The notes beneath the pieces were generated by a model. It did no database searches, was not told the origin of the DNA, and saw only the letters and a program-made list of their open reading frames with translations. From JADKIH01 sp031367345 (GTDB lineage: Bacteria > Bacteroidota > Bacteroidia > AKYH767-A > 2013-40CM-41-45): a stretch of DNA of 64,000 nt. Below are positions 17,375-26,638 of this stretch, in pieces; the first letter of the stretch is position 1; each line of letters opens with the position of its first letter. A program made the translations under genes and the position numbers. The DNA is taken from assembly GCA_031367345.1 (NCBI GenBank), contig JANLPR010000118.1, positions 62,001 to 126,000 of the forward strand. Direction: 5' to 3'.

Positions 17375-20300
17375 ATGAAAAGAATTATTTTCCTCATTAC
17401 TCTATTTATTGCAATCGTTGGTTTTGGAAATAGATGTCAAAGTCAGTCCATTAAAAACTTTACATCTGATCCGATAAAATTTATTGATGAGATGCAAAAA
17501 TTTCTAGAAGAAACGGATAAGAAAGAAGGAGGGAAAATAATGGACGAATTTATACCACTTTGGACCGGTTCAAAATTTAATCCTTCTCAACAAGACGCTA
17601 TTTACAAAACAGCAAATGCTATGCTTAGAAAAAGAATGAAGGCATTTCCAGACTTTCGAAACTATTTAGCCGCATTAACAAGCTTTGCTAATAGCCAACA
17701 AAGTCAATTAAGTTTTACATCATGGCAAGCGAGTCTCGATAAGTTATTGCTATTACCTCCTCGGTTTTATACTAATTATATTACAACATGTAACACTCTT
17801 TTTAAAGACAATACTCTCTATTCATCTGCTTCAACAAATTGGCATAGTGATAATAACTCTTATTCTTTTGAATTTGATTCTTTACCAAAAATAGTTTTTC
17901 CTTCCTTATCATTAATATGCACTTCCAAAGGCGATTCATCTGTTATATATCAAACAAAAGGATTTCTTTATCCTACGCAACAAAAATTTTACGGCCAAGG
18001 AGGAAAAGTTAATTGGAATAGGGCAGGATGGGATGAAAGCGTAATCCATGCTACTTTGCATGATTATATTATTGACTTAACAGGAAGCGATTTTTCGGCA
18101 GACTCAGTTGATTTTTTCAACTCAAACTATTTTAATAAACCATTAAAGGGAACATACAGCGATAAAATTCTTGCAAATGTTAGTGTAGAAACGGCCTCTT
18201 ACCCAAGATTTGTCTCTACACAGTCAGGAATAGAAATAAAAAATATTGTACCAGATGTAGATTATATAGGAGGTTTTTCGATGGTTGGAAATAAAATGGT
18301 AGGATCGGGTACCGTTGATGAACCTGCGCACATTATCTTTTTCCGTGAACACAAACCATTTTTTGTTTTAGGATCAAAAAGTTTTGCTGTTAGAAAAGAC
18401 CGAGTGACGAGTGATAATGCCACTGTTACAATTTATTTCGAGAAAGACTCTATTTTTCATCCATCGTTAACTTTTAAATACATCGTAAAGGATCGGGAAA
18501 TTGCTCTGATTAGAGCAGAAGACGGAAAATCAAAATCGCCTTACTTTGATTCGTATCATCAGATTGATATGTTTTTTGATGGCTTATATTGGAAAATCGA
18601 TGAACCAATTATCAATATGAAAATGATAAGTGGTCAAGGTGAAAGTAAAGCAACATTTGAGTCTAGTAATTACTTTCGTAAACTTCGCTTTTTGAGACTT
18701 CAAGGATTGAGCCAGGTGCATCCGCTATTTACTTTGAAAGAATACTCTATAAAACACGACACAAAAGTTATTTATACGGAAGATCTGGCAAAGGAAATGA
18801 AATTGCCCGATAGTGAAGTGAGAAGCATGTTCATCCGTTTTTCAGATGAAGGATTAATCACTTATGACGCATCAGAAGATAAAGCAATAATTAAAGACAG
18901 ACTTTTTTATTATTTATTAGCAAATGTTGGCAAAACAGATTACGACGTACTTCAATTTGAATCGATCATTAGTCAAAAATCGAATGCCTCGATCAATCTA
19001 TTGAATTTCGAAATTACAATGCGCGGACTTGCACCTATTAACTTAAGCGATTCACAAAACGTTGTAATATATCCGACAGAGCAAGAAGTGAAAATTCAAA
19101 AGAACAGAAATTTCACTTTTGCCGGAAGAGTTCATGCCGGGCGCTTTGACTTCTTTGGTAAATCATTTTCATTCGACTATCAAAATTTTAAAATCAATCT
19201 CGACAATGTCGATTCGCTTCGTTTGAAAGTAGAGTCAAACGATCCTTCAGAAGTTGATGATTATGGAAAAAGAAAATTAGTTCCGGTAAGAAGTGTATTG
19301 GAAAATATTACCGGCGACTTATTGATCGATTTTCAAGGCAATAAATCGGGACTGCACGATTATCCGAATTACCCAATCTTCAATTCTAAAAAAGATTCTT
19401 ATGTTAATTATGATAAAACATTTATACAAGATGGTGTTTATTCTCGCGATAAATTTTTCTTTCATCTTGATCCATTTACCATTGACTCTTTGGATAATTT
19501 CTCAAAAGAAGGGCTTCGATTTAACGGAGAACTAGTATCAGCAGGAATTTTCCCTGACTTCAAAGACACACTGCGTCTTCAACCTGATTTATCGTTAGGC
19601 CTCACAAGGAATACCGGGACTGAAGGATGGGTTGCTTATAGTGGAAAAGGGAAGTTTACAAATAAGATTGATCTCAGTAACGCAGGACTACATGGTGACG
19701 GTACGCTCGATTATCTTGCTTCTACATCCAAGTCGAACGATTTTTTGTTTTTGCCGGACTCAATGAATTCAAATGTAAATTTATTTAGTAATAAAAAGGA
19801 AGTTTTGGCAGGGGTTGAATTCCCTGATGTAAAAGCAAGCGATGTTCGAGTTCATTGGGAACCCAAAAACGATGTGATGTATGTAAATAAAAAGGAGAAA
19901 GATTTAGTGATGTATGAAGCACAAGCAAATTTGAATGGGAATTTGCAATTGAAACCATTGGGCTTAACCGGAAATGGCATTATGAGTTTTGCTTCAAGTG
20001 AATTGGAAGCAAAATTATTTAAATATAAAACGAATGTGTTTGAATCAGATACATCAGATTTTAGATTGAGTTCGAATAATACCGCTGCGCTTGCCTTTTC
20101 TACTAAGAATGTAAATTCACACATTGATTTTACAAAACGTGTTGGAGATTTTAAGTCGAACGGCGGAGGATCGTATGTAAGTTTCCCCTTGAATCAATAC
20201 ATCTGTTACATCGATCAATTTAAATGGTTCATGGATCAAGAATCCATCGAATTGTCGTCGAGCGATAAAAATGCGAATAAAGGAGATACATTAGAAAGTA

Positions 20301-21856
20301 ATTTAAACTTAACAGGATCAGATTTTATTTCAGTTGAAGCAAGGCAAGATTCACTTCAATTCCGTGCACCTTTTGCGCGCTATTCATTGAAAGATTATTT
20401 AATCCGAGCCGAAAAAGTTGCATTGATAAGAACAGCTGATGCATCAATAATTCCTGACAGTGGGAAAGTAGTAGTGGAGGCATATGCAAAAATGAGAACG
20501 TTAAATGATGCTAGAATTATTGCAAATACTACAACGAAATATCACACCATTTATAATGCAAAAGTAAATATACTAGGAAGGAAAAAATATGAAGGATCGG
20601 GTGACTATGATTATGTTGATGAAAATAAAGTAAAGCATAATTTTCATTTTGAGTCTATCAGTGTAGATACGAGTTTGCAAACTTTTGCCAAAGGACAACT
20701 TACCGACAGTACAGGTTTTCCATTAAGTCCACAGTTTTTGTTTAAAGGAAGTATTCAACTGGAGGCTGCAAAAGAATTTTTGACATTTACAGGTTATGGA
20801 AAACCAAATTTCCATTGTGAGAAAGTAGAACAAAACTGGATAAGATTTTCCGGCCAGGTAGATCCATCGCATGTCAGCATTCCTGTGTCTTCTCCTATAA
20901 CTGATGTTGGAAGTAAGCTTTCATCAGCAGTTGCACAAACTAGCGATTCAACAGGAATTTATGCAGCGTTTATGATGCCCAAAAGAAAACCATCTGATTT
21001 GGAAATAATAGCAGCTGACGGAGTTTTATATTATGATAAACCAACAACACAATTCCGAATTACAACAAAAGAAAAATTAGATAAACCGGGATCAGCCGGT
21101 AACTATTTAAGTTTAGACGATAAAAAATGCATGGTTTACGGAGAAGGAAAACTCAACTTCGGATCAGACTTAGGTCAGTTACAATTGCAAACAGTAGGAA
21201 GTGTAATCAACAACTTAAATAATGATAGCACGTCGTTCGATATTCTTGCCGCAATAGATTTCTTTTTCAATGATGATGCCTTGAAGATTATGTCAGAACA
21301 ATTGAGTACCAATGCCGCATTGCAAGCAACACAAGATGTAGGCAGACAAACGTATGAACATGGATTAACTGAAATAGCAGGAAAAGAAAAAGCAGATAAA
21401 TTTGTTGCAGAGTTGAATTTATATGGCTCATTCAAAAAAATTCCGGAAGAACTGAGACATACATTTTTTATTACAGAGTTGAAAATGATATGGAATAATG
21501 AAAGTCGGAGTTACAGATCAGTTGGTCAGATTGGAATTGGAAATATGGACAAAACCAATATTAACCGTAGAGTAAACGGTATTGTGGAGATTATTCATAA
21601 GAAAACAGGAGACGCAATGAACATTTATCTCGAACCTGAAAATCAACAATGGTATTACTTCTCTTATTCAAGAGGACTGCTTCAGAGTATGTCGTCAAAT
21701 AGTTTGTTTAATGATGCGATAACCAAGGCAAAGCCTGACAAGAGAGTAAATAAAATGAAAGACAAACCAGATTTAGAATATATGCTTTCGACAGATCGTG
21801 CAGTAAAAAACTTCCTTCGAAAAATGCAACCTGTTCAAGTGGAGGGAGAAAAGTAA
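17375..21856 (+). CDS. Very large exported protein of unknown function (1493 residues)
   Basis: I do not recognise a named domain. The N-terminus is a signal peptide (IIFLITLFIAIVGFGNRCQS), so the protein is exported. Residues about 25-160 are helical, with repeated Lys/Glu stretches. From about 160 on, the sequence is rich in alternating beta strands and Asp/Asn turns, without tryptophan-box or PKD signatures. Two related segments occur: GLHGDGTLDYLAST near residue 775 and GLTGNGIMSFASSE near 865, with similar F/D-rich sequence after each, hinting at a beta-ladder built from repeats, as in lipid-carrying or OstA-like proteins. The last 200 residues become alpha/beta and end without a sorting domain, so T9SS cargo is unlikely. 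It follows prmA by 20 bases and precedes plsY by 86. Envelope assembly is a guess from its form only. Confidence 0.8.
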   Translation: MKRIIFLITLFIAIVGFGNRCQSQSIKNFTSDPIKFIDEMQKFLEETDKKEGGKIMDEFIPLWTGSKFNPSQQDAIYKTANAMLRKRMKAFPDFRNYLAALTSFANSQQSQLSFTSWQASLDKLLLLPPRFYTNYITTCNTLFKDNTLYSSASTNWHSDNNSYSFEFDSLPKIVFPSLSLICTSKGDSSVIYQTKGFLYPTQQKFYGQGGKVNWNRAGWDESVIHATLHDYIIDLTGSDFSADSVDFFNSNYFNKPLKGTYSDKILANVSVETASYPRFVSTQSGIEIKNIVPDVDYIGGFSMVGNKMVGSGTVDEPAHIIFFREHKPFFVLGSKSFAVRKDRVTSDNATVTIYFEKDSIFHPSLTFKYIVKDREIALIRAEDGKSKSPYFDSYHQIDMFFDGLYWKIDEPIINMKMISGQGESKATFESSNYFRKLRFLRLQGLSQVHPLFTLKEYSIKHDTKVIYTEDLAKEMKLPDSEVRSMFIRFSDEGLITYDASEDKAIIKDRLFYYLLANVGKTDYDVLQFESIISQKSNASINLLNFEITMRGLAPINLSDSQNVVIYPTEQEVKIQKNRNFTFAGRVHAGRFDFFGKSFSFDYQNFKINLDNVDSLRLKVESNDPSEVDDYGKRKLVPVRSVLENITGDLLIDFQGNKSGLHDYPNYPIFNSKKDSYVNYDKTFIQDGVYSRDKFFFHLDPFTIDSLDNFSKEGLRFNGELVSAGIFPDFKDTLRLQPDLSLGLTRNTGTEGWVAYSGKGKFTNKIDLSNAGLHGDGTLDYLASTSKSNDFLFLPDSMNSNVNLFSNKKEVLAGVEFPDVKASDVRVHWEPKNDVMYVNKKEKDLVMYEAQANLNGNLQLKPLGLTGNGIMSFASSELEAKLFKYKTNVFESDTSDFRLSSNNTAALAFSTKNVNSHIDFTKRVGDFKSNGGGSYVSFPLNQYICYIDQFKWFMDQESIELSSSDKNANKGDTLESNLNLTGSDFISVEARQDSLQFRAPFARYSLKDYLIRAEKVALIRTADASIIPDSGKVVVEAYAKMRTLNDARIIANTTTKYHTIYNAKVNILGRKKYEGSGDYDYVDENKVKHNFHFESISVDTSLQTFAKGQLTDSTGFPLSPQFLFKGSIQLEAAKEFLTFTGYGKPNFHCEKVEQNWIRFSGQVDPSHVSIPVSSPITDVGSKLSSAVAQTSDSTGIYAAFMMPKRKPSDLEIIAADGVLYYDKPTTQFRITTKEKLDKPGSAGNYLSLDDKKCMVYGEGKLNFGSDLGQLQLQTVGSVINNLNNDSTSFDILAAIDFFFNDDALKIMSEQLSTNAALQATQDVGRQTYEHGLTEIAGKEKADKFVAELNLYGSFKKIPEELRHTFFITELKMIWNNESRSYRSVGQIGIGNMDKTNINRRVNGIVEIIHKKTGDAMNIYLEPENQQWYYFSYSRGLLQSMSSNSLFNDAITKAKPDKRVNKMKDKPDLEYMLSTDRAVKNFLRKMQPVQVEGEK

Positions 21857-21942
21857 ACCTATTTGATAAATATCATTCAATTAGTTAAGATTGCAGTCTT
21901 GAAGCAGAAAAATACAACTTATAAAATCAAACCGGAGATCAA

Positions 21943-22575
21943 TTGTTAACGTTACCTAACATATTTGGACTTCTGATGGCCTATTTGGTCGGAAGTATTC
22001 CGTCTGCTGTTTGGGTAGGTCGAACTTTTTATAATATTGATGTCCGCGAGTATGGAAGTGGAAATGCCGGAGCAACAAATACTTTCAGAGTCTTAGGTAA
22101 AAAGCCCGGAATAGCCGTGCTTATTATGGATGTGTTAAAAGGATTTTTAGCAGTAAAGTTGGCATACATACTGGGTGATTATGATTCAAAATCGCCTGAA
22201 TTTATAGACTTTGAATTAGCACTTGCCGTTTGTGGATTGTTGGGTCATATTTTTCCGGTATATGTAGGTTTTAGAGGTGGGAAAGGAGTTGCTACTATGC
22301 TAGGAATATTAGTTGCTATTCATCCACAAGCAGCGTTGGCATGTGCAATTGTATTTATTGTGACTTTATATTTTTCGGGTTATGTGAGCTTAAGCAGTAT
22401 GGCAAGTGGAGTTACATTCCCAATAATAATTATGGTTTTTTACAGTACCAATTCAAGTATTAACATATTCTCATTGGCAGTTGCCATTCTAATATTGGTA
22501 ACACATCAACGAAATATTGAAAGGATACTAACAAAAGAAGAATCGAGAGTAAAATGGTATAAAAAACGATTTTAG
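21943..22575 (+). CDS. plsY: Glycerol-3-phosphate acyltransferase PlsY
   Basis: PlsY is an inner-membrane enzyme that transfers an acyl group from acyl-phosphate to glycerol 3-phosphate, the first step of phospholipid synthesis. The three conserved cytoplasmic/periplasmic motifs are present: GSIPSAVWVGR then YGSGNAGATNTFRVLGKKPG (motif 1), GHIFPVYVGFRGGKGVAT (motif 2), and THQRNIERI (motif 3) near the C-terminus. About five transmembrane segments separate them. Translation appears to begin at a TTG (21943), giving the family N-terminus; no ATG fits. The last 4 bases overlap the stop of the convergent TPR gene. Confidence 0.96.
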   Translation: MLTLPNIFGLLMAYLVGSIPSAVWVGRTFYNIDVREYGSGNAGATNTFRVLGKKPGIAVLIMDVLKGFLAVKLAYILGDYDSKSPEFIDFELALAVCGLLGHIFPVYVGFRGGKGVATMLGILVAIHPQAALACAIVFIVTLYFSGYVSLSSMASGVTFPIIIMVFYSTNSSINIFSLAVAILILVTHQRNIERILTKEESRVKWYKKRF

Positions 22576-23453
22576 TTTTTATTAATTCTTGAACAGTTTT
22601 TTTTCAAACCTTCCTCAACATTTAATTTCGGGTTTAAATTTTTTGCCAAAGTATAATCATAGCACGCTCGCAAATGTTTCCCTAAATACGACAAAGCCAA
22701 AGCCCTACTAAGGTAAGCTTGAGAAAAAGTCGGATTCAATTTAATAGCTCTATCAAAATCTTTTACTGCACCTAAGGCTACATCCGAACTTAATTCCAAT
22801 CTGCTCAATTTAAAATAACCTCGGTCGTAATACATTTGTTCATCGTCAGGAAATTTATCGATAGCTGCATTATAAAGTTCCAATGCCAGGTCATTATCCT
22901 TTATTTTTTGAGCTTCTTTTGCTTTAATATATAGGTCATGCGCTATTTCCTTCTGAGGCTCTTTGTATTTATCAATGTACATATCAGCAATGCCCATTTC
23001 TACTTCTGTATAATGTCTACGCATATAATCTTCATAATAGCTTGCACGATAAAAATTATGATAGTTTCTTGGAGTCATAAAAGCAGAGCTAGTTAGAAGG
23101 AACGAGATGATGCACCACAACACAATTTGAGTTTTACCAAATTTTGCCTTCAAAAAGAAAATAATAGAATATAATATCCAACCAATCCATATTTCAAAAC
23201 CGAATTGAATATTTGGTATCCAATATTGAAGTAAGGCAAATGCAATAAAAAAGAAGATACAAAAAACAATGTATAAGGAAGTTTGCACAAGTTTATGATG
23301 ATTCTTTGACCTTGCACTTCTGATCATTTCTATACTGAATAATAAGATGGCCGAAAAAGTAAGTAAGACACTTAACCCAAGACCAATTTTTTTCAAAATT
23401 AATCCCGAAACTAATATTAAAAATAAAAATTGTCGTCTGGTATTTCTTTTCAT
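22572..23453 (-). CDS. Membrane protein with C-terminal TPR repeats
   Basis: With the start at ATG 23453 (MKRNTRRQFLF) the protein is about 293 residues. The N-terminal half has four to five hydrophobic segments (for example FLILVSGLILKKIGLGLSVL, LYIVFCIFFFIAFALL and ILYSIIFFLKA). The C-terminal ~120 residues carry tetratricopeptide repeats: KEAQKIKDNDLALELYNAAI, GAVKDFDRAIKLNPTFSQAY and ACYDYTLAKNLNPKLN. TPRs mediate protein-protein contacts. The partner is unknown, and the orientation of the TPR part relative to the membrane cannot be fixed. An ATG at 23513 would add 20 residues. It converges on plsY with a 4-base overlap of stops. Confidence 0.75.
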   Translation of the reverse strand: MKRNTRRQFLFLILVSGLILKKIGLGLSVLLTFSAILLFSIEMIRSARSKNHHKLVQTSLYIVFCIFFFIAFALLQYWIPNIQFGFEIWIGWILYSIIFFLKAKFGKTQIVLWCIISFLLTSSAFMTPRNYHNFYRASYYEDYMRRHYTEVEMGIADMYIDKYKEPQKEIAHDLYIKAKEAQKIKDNDLALELYNAAIDKFPDDEQMYYDRGYFKLSRLELSSDVALGAVKDFDRAIKLNPTFSQAYLSRALALSYLGKHLRACYDYTLAKNLNPKLNVEEGLKKNCSRINKN

Positions 23454-23598
23454 CAAGGGCGAAAATAAGATTAACTTTTCTGAATAAAAATATTCTAGCA
23501 ATTTTTCAACCAATTCATTGTTAAGAACAATACTATTTGAACCAAAAGTGCAAGGTCAATCACATTACCTTTAGCAACTTCGAATGAACAGTTGACGA

Positions 23599-26535
23599 AT
23601 GAACTACATACAAAAAATCACTTTCTTCTGCCTGATAACTTTATCAACCGTTTACAACGGATTTGGTCAGAAACTACCTCCATTCCTTAACCCACAAGCA
23701 GAAAGGTGGGCTGATTCGGTCTTACAGACTATGAAACCTGACGAAAGAATTTCTCAGCTCATCATGGTTGCAGCTTGGAGTAACAAAGATTCTACTCATA
23801 TAAAAGAAATCAGAAAATTAATTTCAGATTGGGGAATAGGAGGAGTCTGCTTTTTTCAAGGCGGTCCTATGCGTCAAGCCAATTTAACAAACAACTATCA
23901 GAAGCTATCGAAAATTCCGTTGATGGTAGGAATTGATGGTGAGTGGGGATTGGCTATGCGCTTGGATAGCACAATTCGTTTCCCAAGGCAAATGACATTA
24001 TCGGCAATCAAAGATCAACAATTGATTTATGACATGGCACAAGAGATTGCTCGAGAATGTAAAATAATGGGAATACATGTCAACTTCGCCCCGGATGCCG
24101 ACATAAATAATAATCCATCAAATCCCATTATTGGTAGCCGATCTTTTGGAGACGATAGAGAAGATGTTTATCTCAAATCATTACTTTATATGAATGGTTT
24201 GCAAGACAATCACATTCTAGCAACAGGTAAACATTTTCCGGGCCATGGCAATGCTGATAGTGATTCCCACCTTACATTACCACTGATCAATCAACCTATT
24301 TCAGAAATGGATTCAATTGAACTTTATCCATTCAAAAAATTAATTAACGAAGGCTTAGGAAGTATGATGGTTGCACATTTAAGTGTTCCGGCATTGGATT
24401 CCATTCCAAACAATCCTTCAACTTTATCCAAAGAAATAGTAACAGGTTTACTTAAAAATAAATTAGGTTTCCAAGGACTAATTTTTACAGATGCATTAAA
24501 TATGAAAGGTGTTTCGGCTTTGTACAAACCGGGGATCGTTGACAAATTAGCTTTCATGAGTGGAAATGATGTTCTGTTATATTGTGAAGATGTAAGAAAA
24601 GCGGTTCAGCAAATTCACCTTGCAGTAGAAAATTGTGAGATTAAACAGGAAGAAATTGATGTACGTGCGAAAAAAGTTTTGATGGCCAAATATTGGACCG
24701 GCCTAAATAATTATAGTCCTATTGATACGAGTAATCTATTATCACGACTAAATTCGAACAACGGACAATTTCTGCAACGCAGTCTATTTGAAAAAGCAAT
24801 AACAGTACTAAAAAATCAGGATTCTATTTTACCCTTGCAAAGAAAAGATACACTGCGAATCGCAGTTGTGAGTATTGGAGAAAAGAAAGACAACGCTTTT
24901 CAGGCACAATTAAAAATGTATGGCAAAGTTGATGTATTTGCAGAAGAAAAGGATGCACCGCTTTCGGTATTGATGGCTCTATATAGCTTTTTAAGCAATT
25001 ACGATTATGTTATTCTTAGTCTTCATAGCACTACAATGAAAGCTTCTACCAATTTTGGAATATCAGAAGGAACGATACGATTTGTTGATAGTGTTTTAAT
25101 TAAATACCCTACCATCTTTGTTGATTTTGGGAATAGCTATACCTTATCTAAATTCAAAAACATTCAATCAGCACAAGCAATTTTATTGGCTTATGAAGAT
25201 TTCCCTTTGATGCAACAACTTGCGGCACAAACAATCTACGGAGGAATAGAGGCTACAGGAACACTTCCTGTTACAGTAAATAAAGAACTGACAAGGAAGT
25301 CGGGTGAAAAAACGATCGAACCAATTAGATTAAAATATTCTTTGCCCGAAGAAGTTGGAATGTCAAGCGATACTTTATCGCAAATTGATACCATAGTAAG
25401 TAAAGCAATTGCTGCAAATGCCATTCCAGGATGTCAAGTATTAGTAGCAAGAAAAGGAGTTGTTATTTATAACAAATCCTTTGGAACAAAAACATACAAC
25501 TCCACCGATACAGTGCGGAATTCTGATTTGTATGATATAGCCTCTGTTACTAAAGTGGTAGGAACTGCTCTCGCAACTATGAAGTTATACGATCTAAAAA
25601 AAATCGACTTAAATCATCCTTTGTCTAAATTTTTCACTCCTCTCAAATCAACGAACAAAAAAGCATTGCTGGTGAAAGAAATTTTAGCTCATCAAGCCGG
25701 TTTGGTTCCTTGGATTCCTTTTTACAAAAAAACTATGGTGGATACTTTTTTGGTTCCAGGTATCTTCAGTAAAATTAAAAGTGAAGATTATCCGGTGAGA
25801 GTTGCAGATTCAATGTATATGGAAACAAGTTATTCCGACAGTTTAATTGATTGGGTTTTCGATTCGCAATTGAATGCCCCGGGAAAATATGTGTACAGTG
25901 ATCTTGGGCCAATATTAATGATGCTTGCTACAGAAAAAATTACAGGTCAATCATTCGATAAATACATTAGTAATAATTTTTATAATCCACTTGGTTTAAG
26001 TCGAATTACATACAACCCGAGAGAAAAATTTTCATTAAGTGAAATTGTTCCCACAGAAAATGATTTGGTATTTAGAAAACAATTGTTGAGAGGTGATGTT
26101 CATGATCCAGCAGCAGCTATGATGGGTGGAATTTCGGGGAATGCAGGAATTTTTAGCAATGCAAATGACCTTGCAGTAATTATGCAAATGCTTTTGAACA
26201 AAGGTTCTTATGGTGGTAAAAATTATATCCACTCATCAACAGTCGATTTATTCACTCGTCAACAATTTCCACTGAACAATAACAGACGAGGATTGTTATT
26301 TGACAAACCGGAGCTCGATCCTAATAAAGCAAGTCCTTGTGCTAAGGAAGCAGGACCTAATACCTTCGGACATCAAGGATTTACGGGTACATGTGTTTGG
26401 GCAGATCCCGATTCAGAACTTATCTACATATTTTTGTCGAACAGAGTTAATCCTGATGCAACAAACGAAAAGTTAACAAAAATGAACGTGCGTACTACTA
26501 TTCAATCAGCTATTTATCATTCAATTATCAATTAA
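23599..26535 (+). CDS. Exported fusion of GH3 glycosidase and class C beta-lactamase-fold hydrolase
   Basis: The 978-residue protein has a signal peptide (ITFFCLITLSTVYNGFGQ), then a glycoside hydrolase family 3 domain (about 40-370) and a serine beta-lactamase-type domain (about 590-970). GH3 features are GIDGEWG (111-117), K211-H-F-P-G-H-G217 with the His-loop that in NagZ supplies the general acid, and LIFTDALNMKG with D298 as likely nucleophile. The NagZ-like motif suggests beta-N-acetylglucosaminidase action on muropeptides. The second domain has S649-V-T-K652 (SxxK), Y766-S-D and a C-terminal HQGFTGT in place of KTG. A linker domain with GGIEATGTLPVTVN lies between, as in full GH3 enzymes. 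Such fusions are known in Bacteroidota and are thought to trim peptidoglycan fragments; the joint activity here is inferred. Confidence 0.9.
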   Translation: MNYIQKITFFCLITLSTVYNGFGQKLPPFLNPQAERWADSVLQTMKPDERISQLIMVAAWSNKDSTHIKEIRKLISDWGIGGVCFFQGGPMRQANLTNNYQKLSKIPLMVGIDGEWGLAMRLDSTIRFPRQMTLSAIKDQQLIYDMAQEIARECKIMGIHVNFAPDADINNNPSNPIIGSRSFGDDREDVYLKSLLYMNGLQDNHILATGKHFPGHGNADSDSHLTLPLINQPISEMDSIELYPFKKLINEGLGSMMVAHLSVPALDSIPNNPSTLSKEIVTGLLKNKLGFQGLIFTDALNMKGVSALYKPGIVDKLAFMSGNDVLLYCEDVRKAVQQIHLAVENCEIKQEEIDVRAKKVLMAKYWTGLNNYSPIDTSNLLSRLNSNNGQFLQRSLFEKAITVLKNQDSILPLQRKDTLRIAVVSIGEKKDNAFQAQLKMYGKVDVFAEEKDAPLSVLMALYSFLSNYDYVILSLHSTTMKASTNFGISEGTIRFVDSVLIKYPTIFVDFGNSYTLSKFKNIQSAQAILLAYEDFPLMQQLAAQTIYGGIEATGTLPVTVNKELTRKSGEKTIEPIRLKYSLPEEVGMSSDTLSQIDTIVSKAIAANAIPGCQVLVARKGVVIYNKSFGTKTYNSTDTVRNSDLYDIASVTKVVGTALATMKLYDLKKIDLNHPLSKFFTPLKSTNKKALLVKEILAHQAGLVPWIPFYKKTMVDTFLVPGIFSKIKSEDYPVRVADSMYMETSYSDSLIDWVFDSQLNAPGKYVYSDLGPILMMLATEKITGQSFDKYISNNFYNPLGLSRITYNPREKFSLSEIVPTENDLVFRKQLLRGDVHDPAAAMMGGISGNAGIFSNANDLAVIMQMLLNKGSYGGKNYIHSSTVDLFTRQQFPLNNNRRGLLFDKPELDPNKASPCAKEAGPNTFGHQGFTGTCVWADPDSELIYIFLSNRVNPDATNEKLTKMNVRTTIQSAIYHSIIN

Positions 26536-26576
26536 TTTGAATGAGTTCTGAAATGACTTTAAATGCGTAATTTCAA

Positions 26577-26608
26577 TTGTTGAATATCCTGAAAATTCAA
26601 TAAGTTTG
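26577..26608 (+). promoter_or_regulatory. Candidate Bacteroidota promoter of bshA
   Basis: TTGTTG (26577-26582) is followed 18 bases later by TAAGTTTG (26601-26608), a full match to the -7 consensus TAnnTTTG. Spacing fits the Bacteroidota -33/-7 arrangement, and the element ends 30 bases before the bshA ATG. Confidence 0.6.
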
Positions 26609-26638
26609 CATGAGTGAAAAATTGTATTTAAGAGATTT

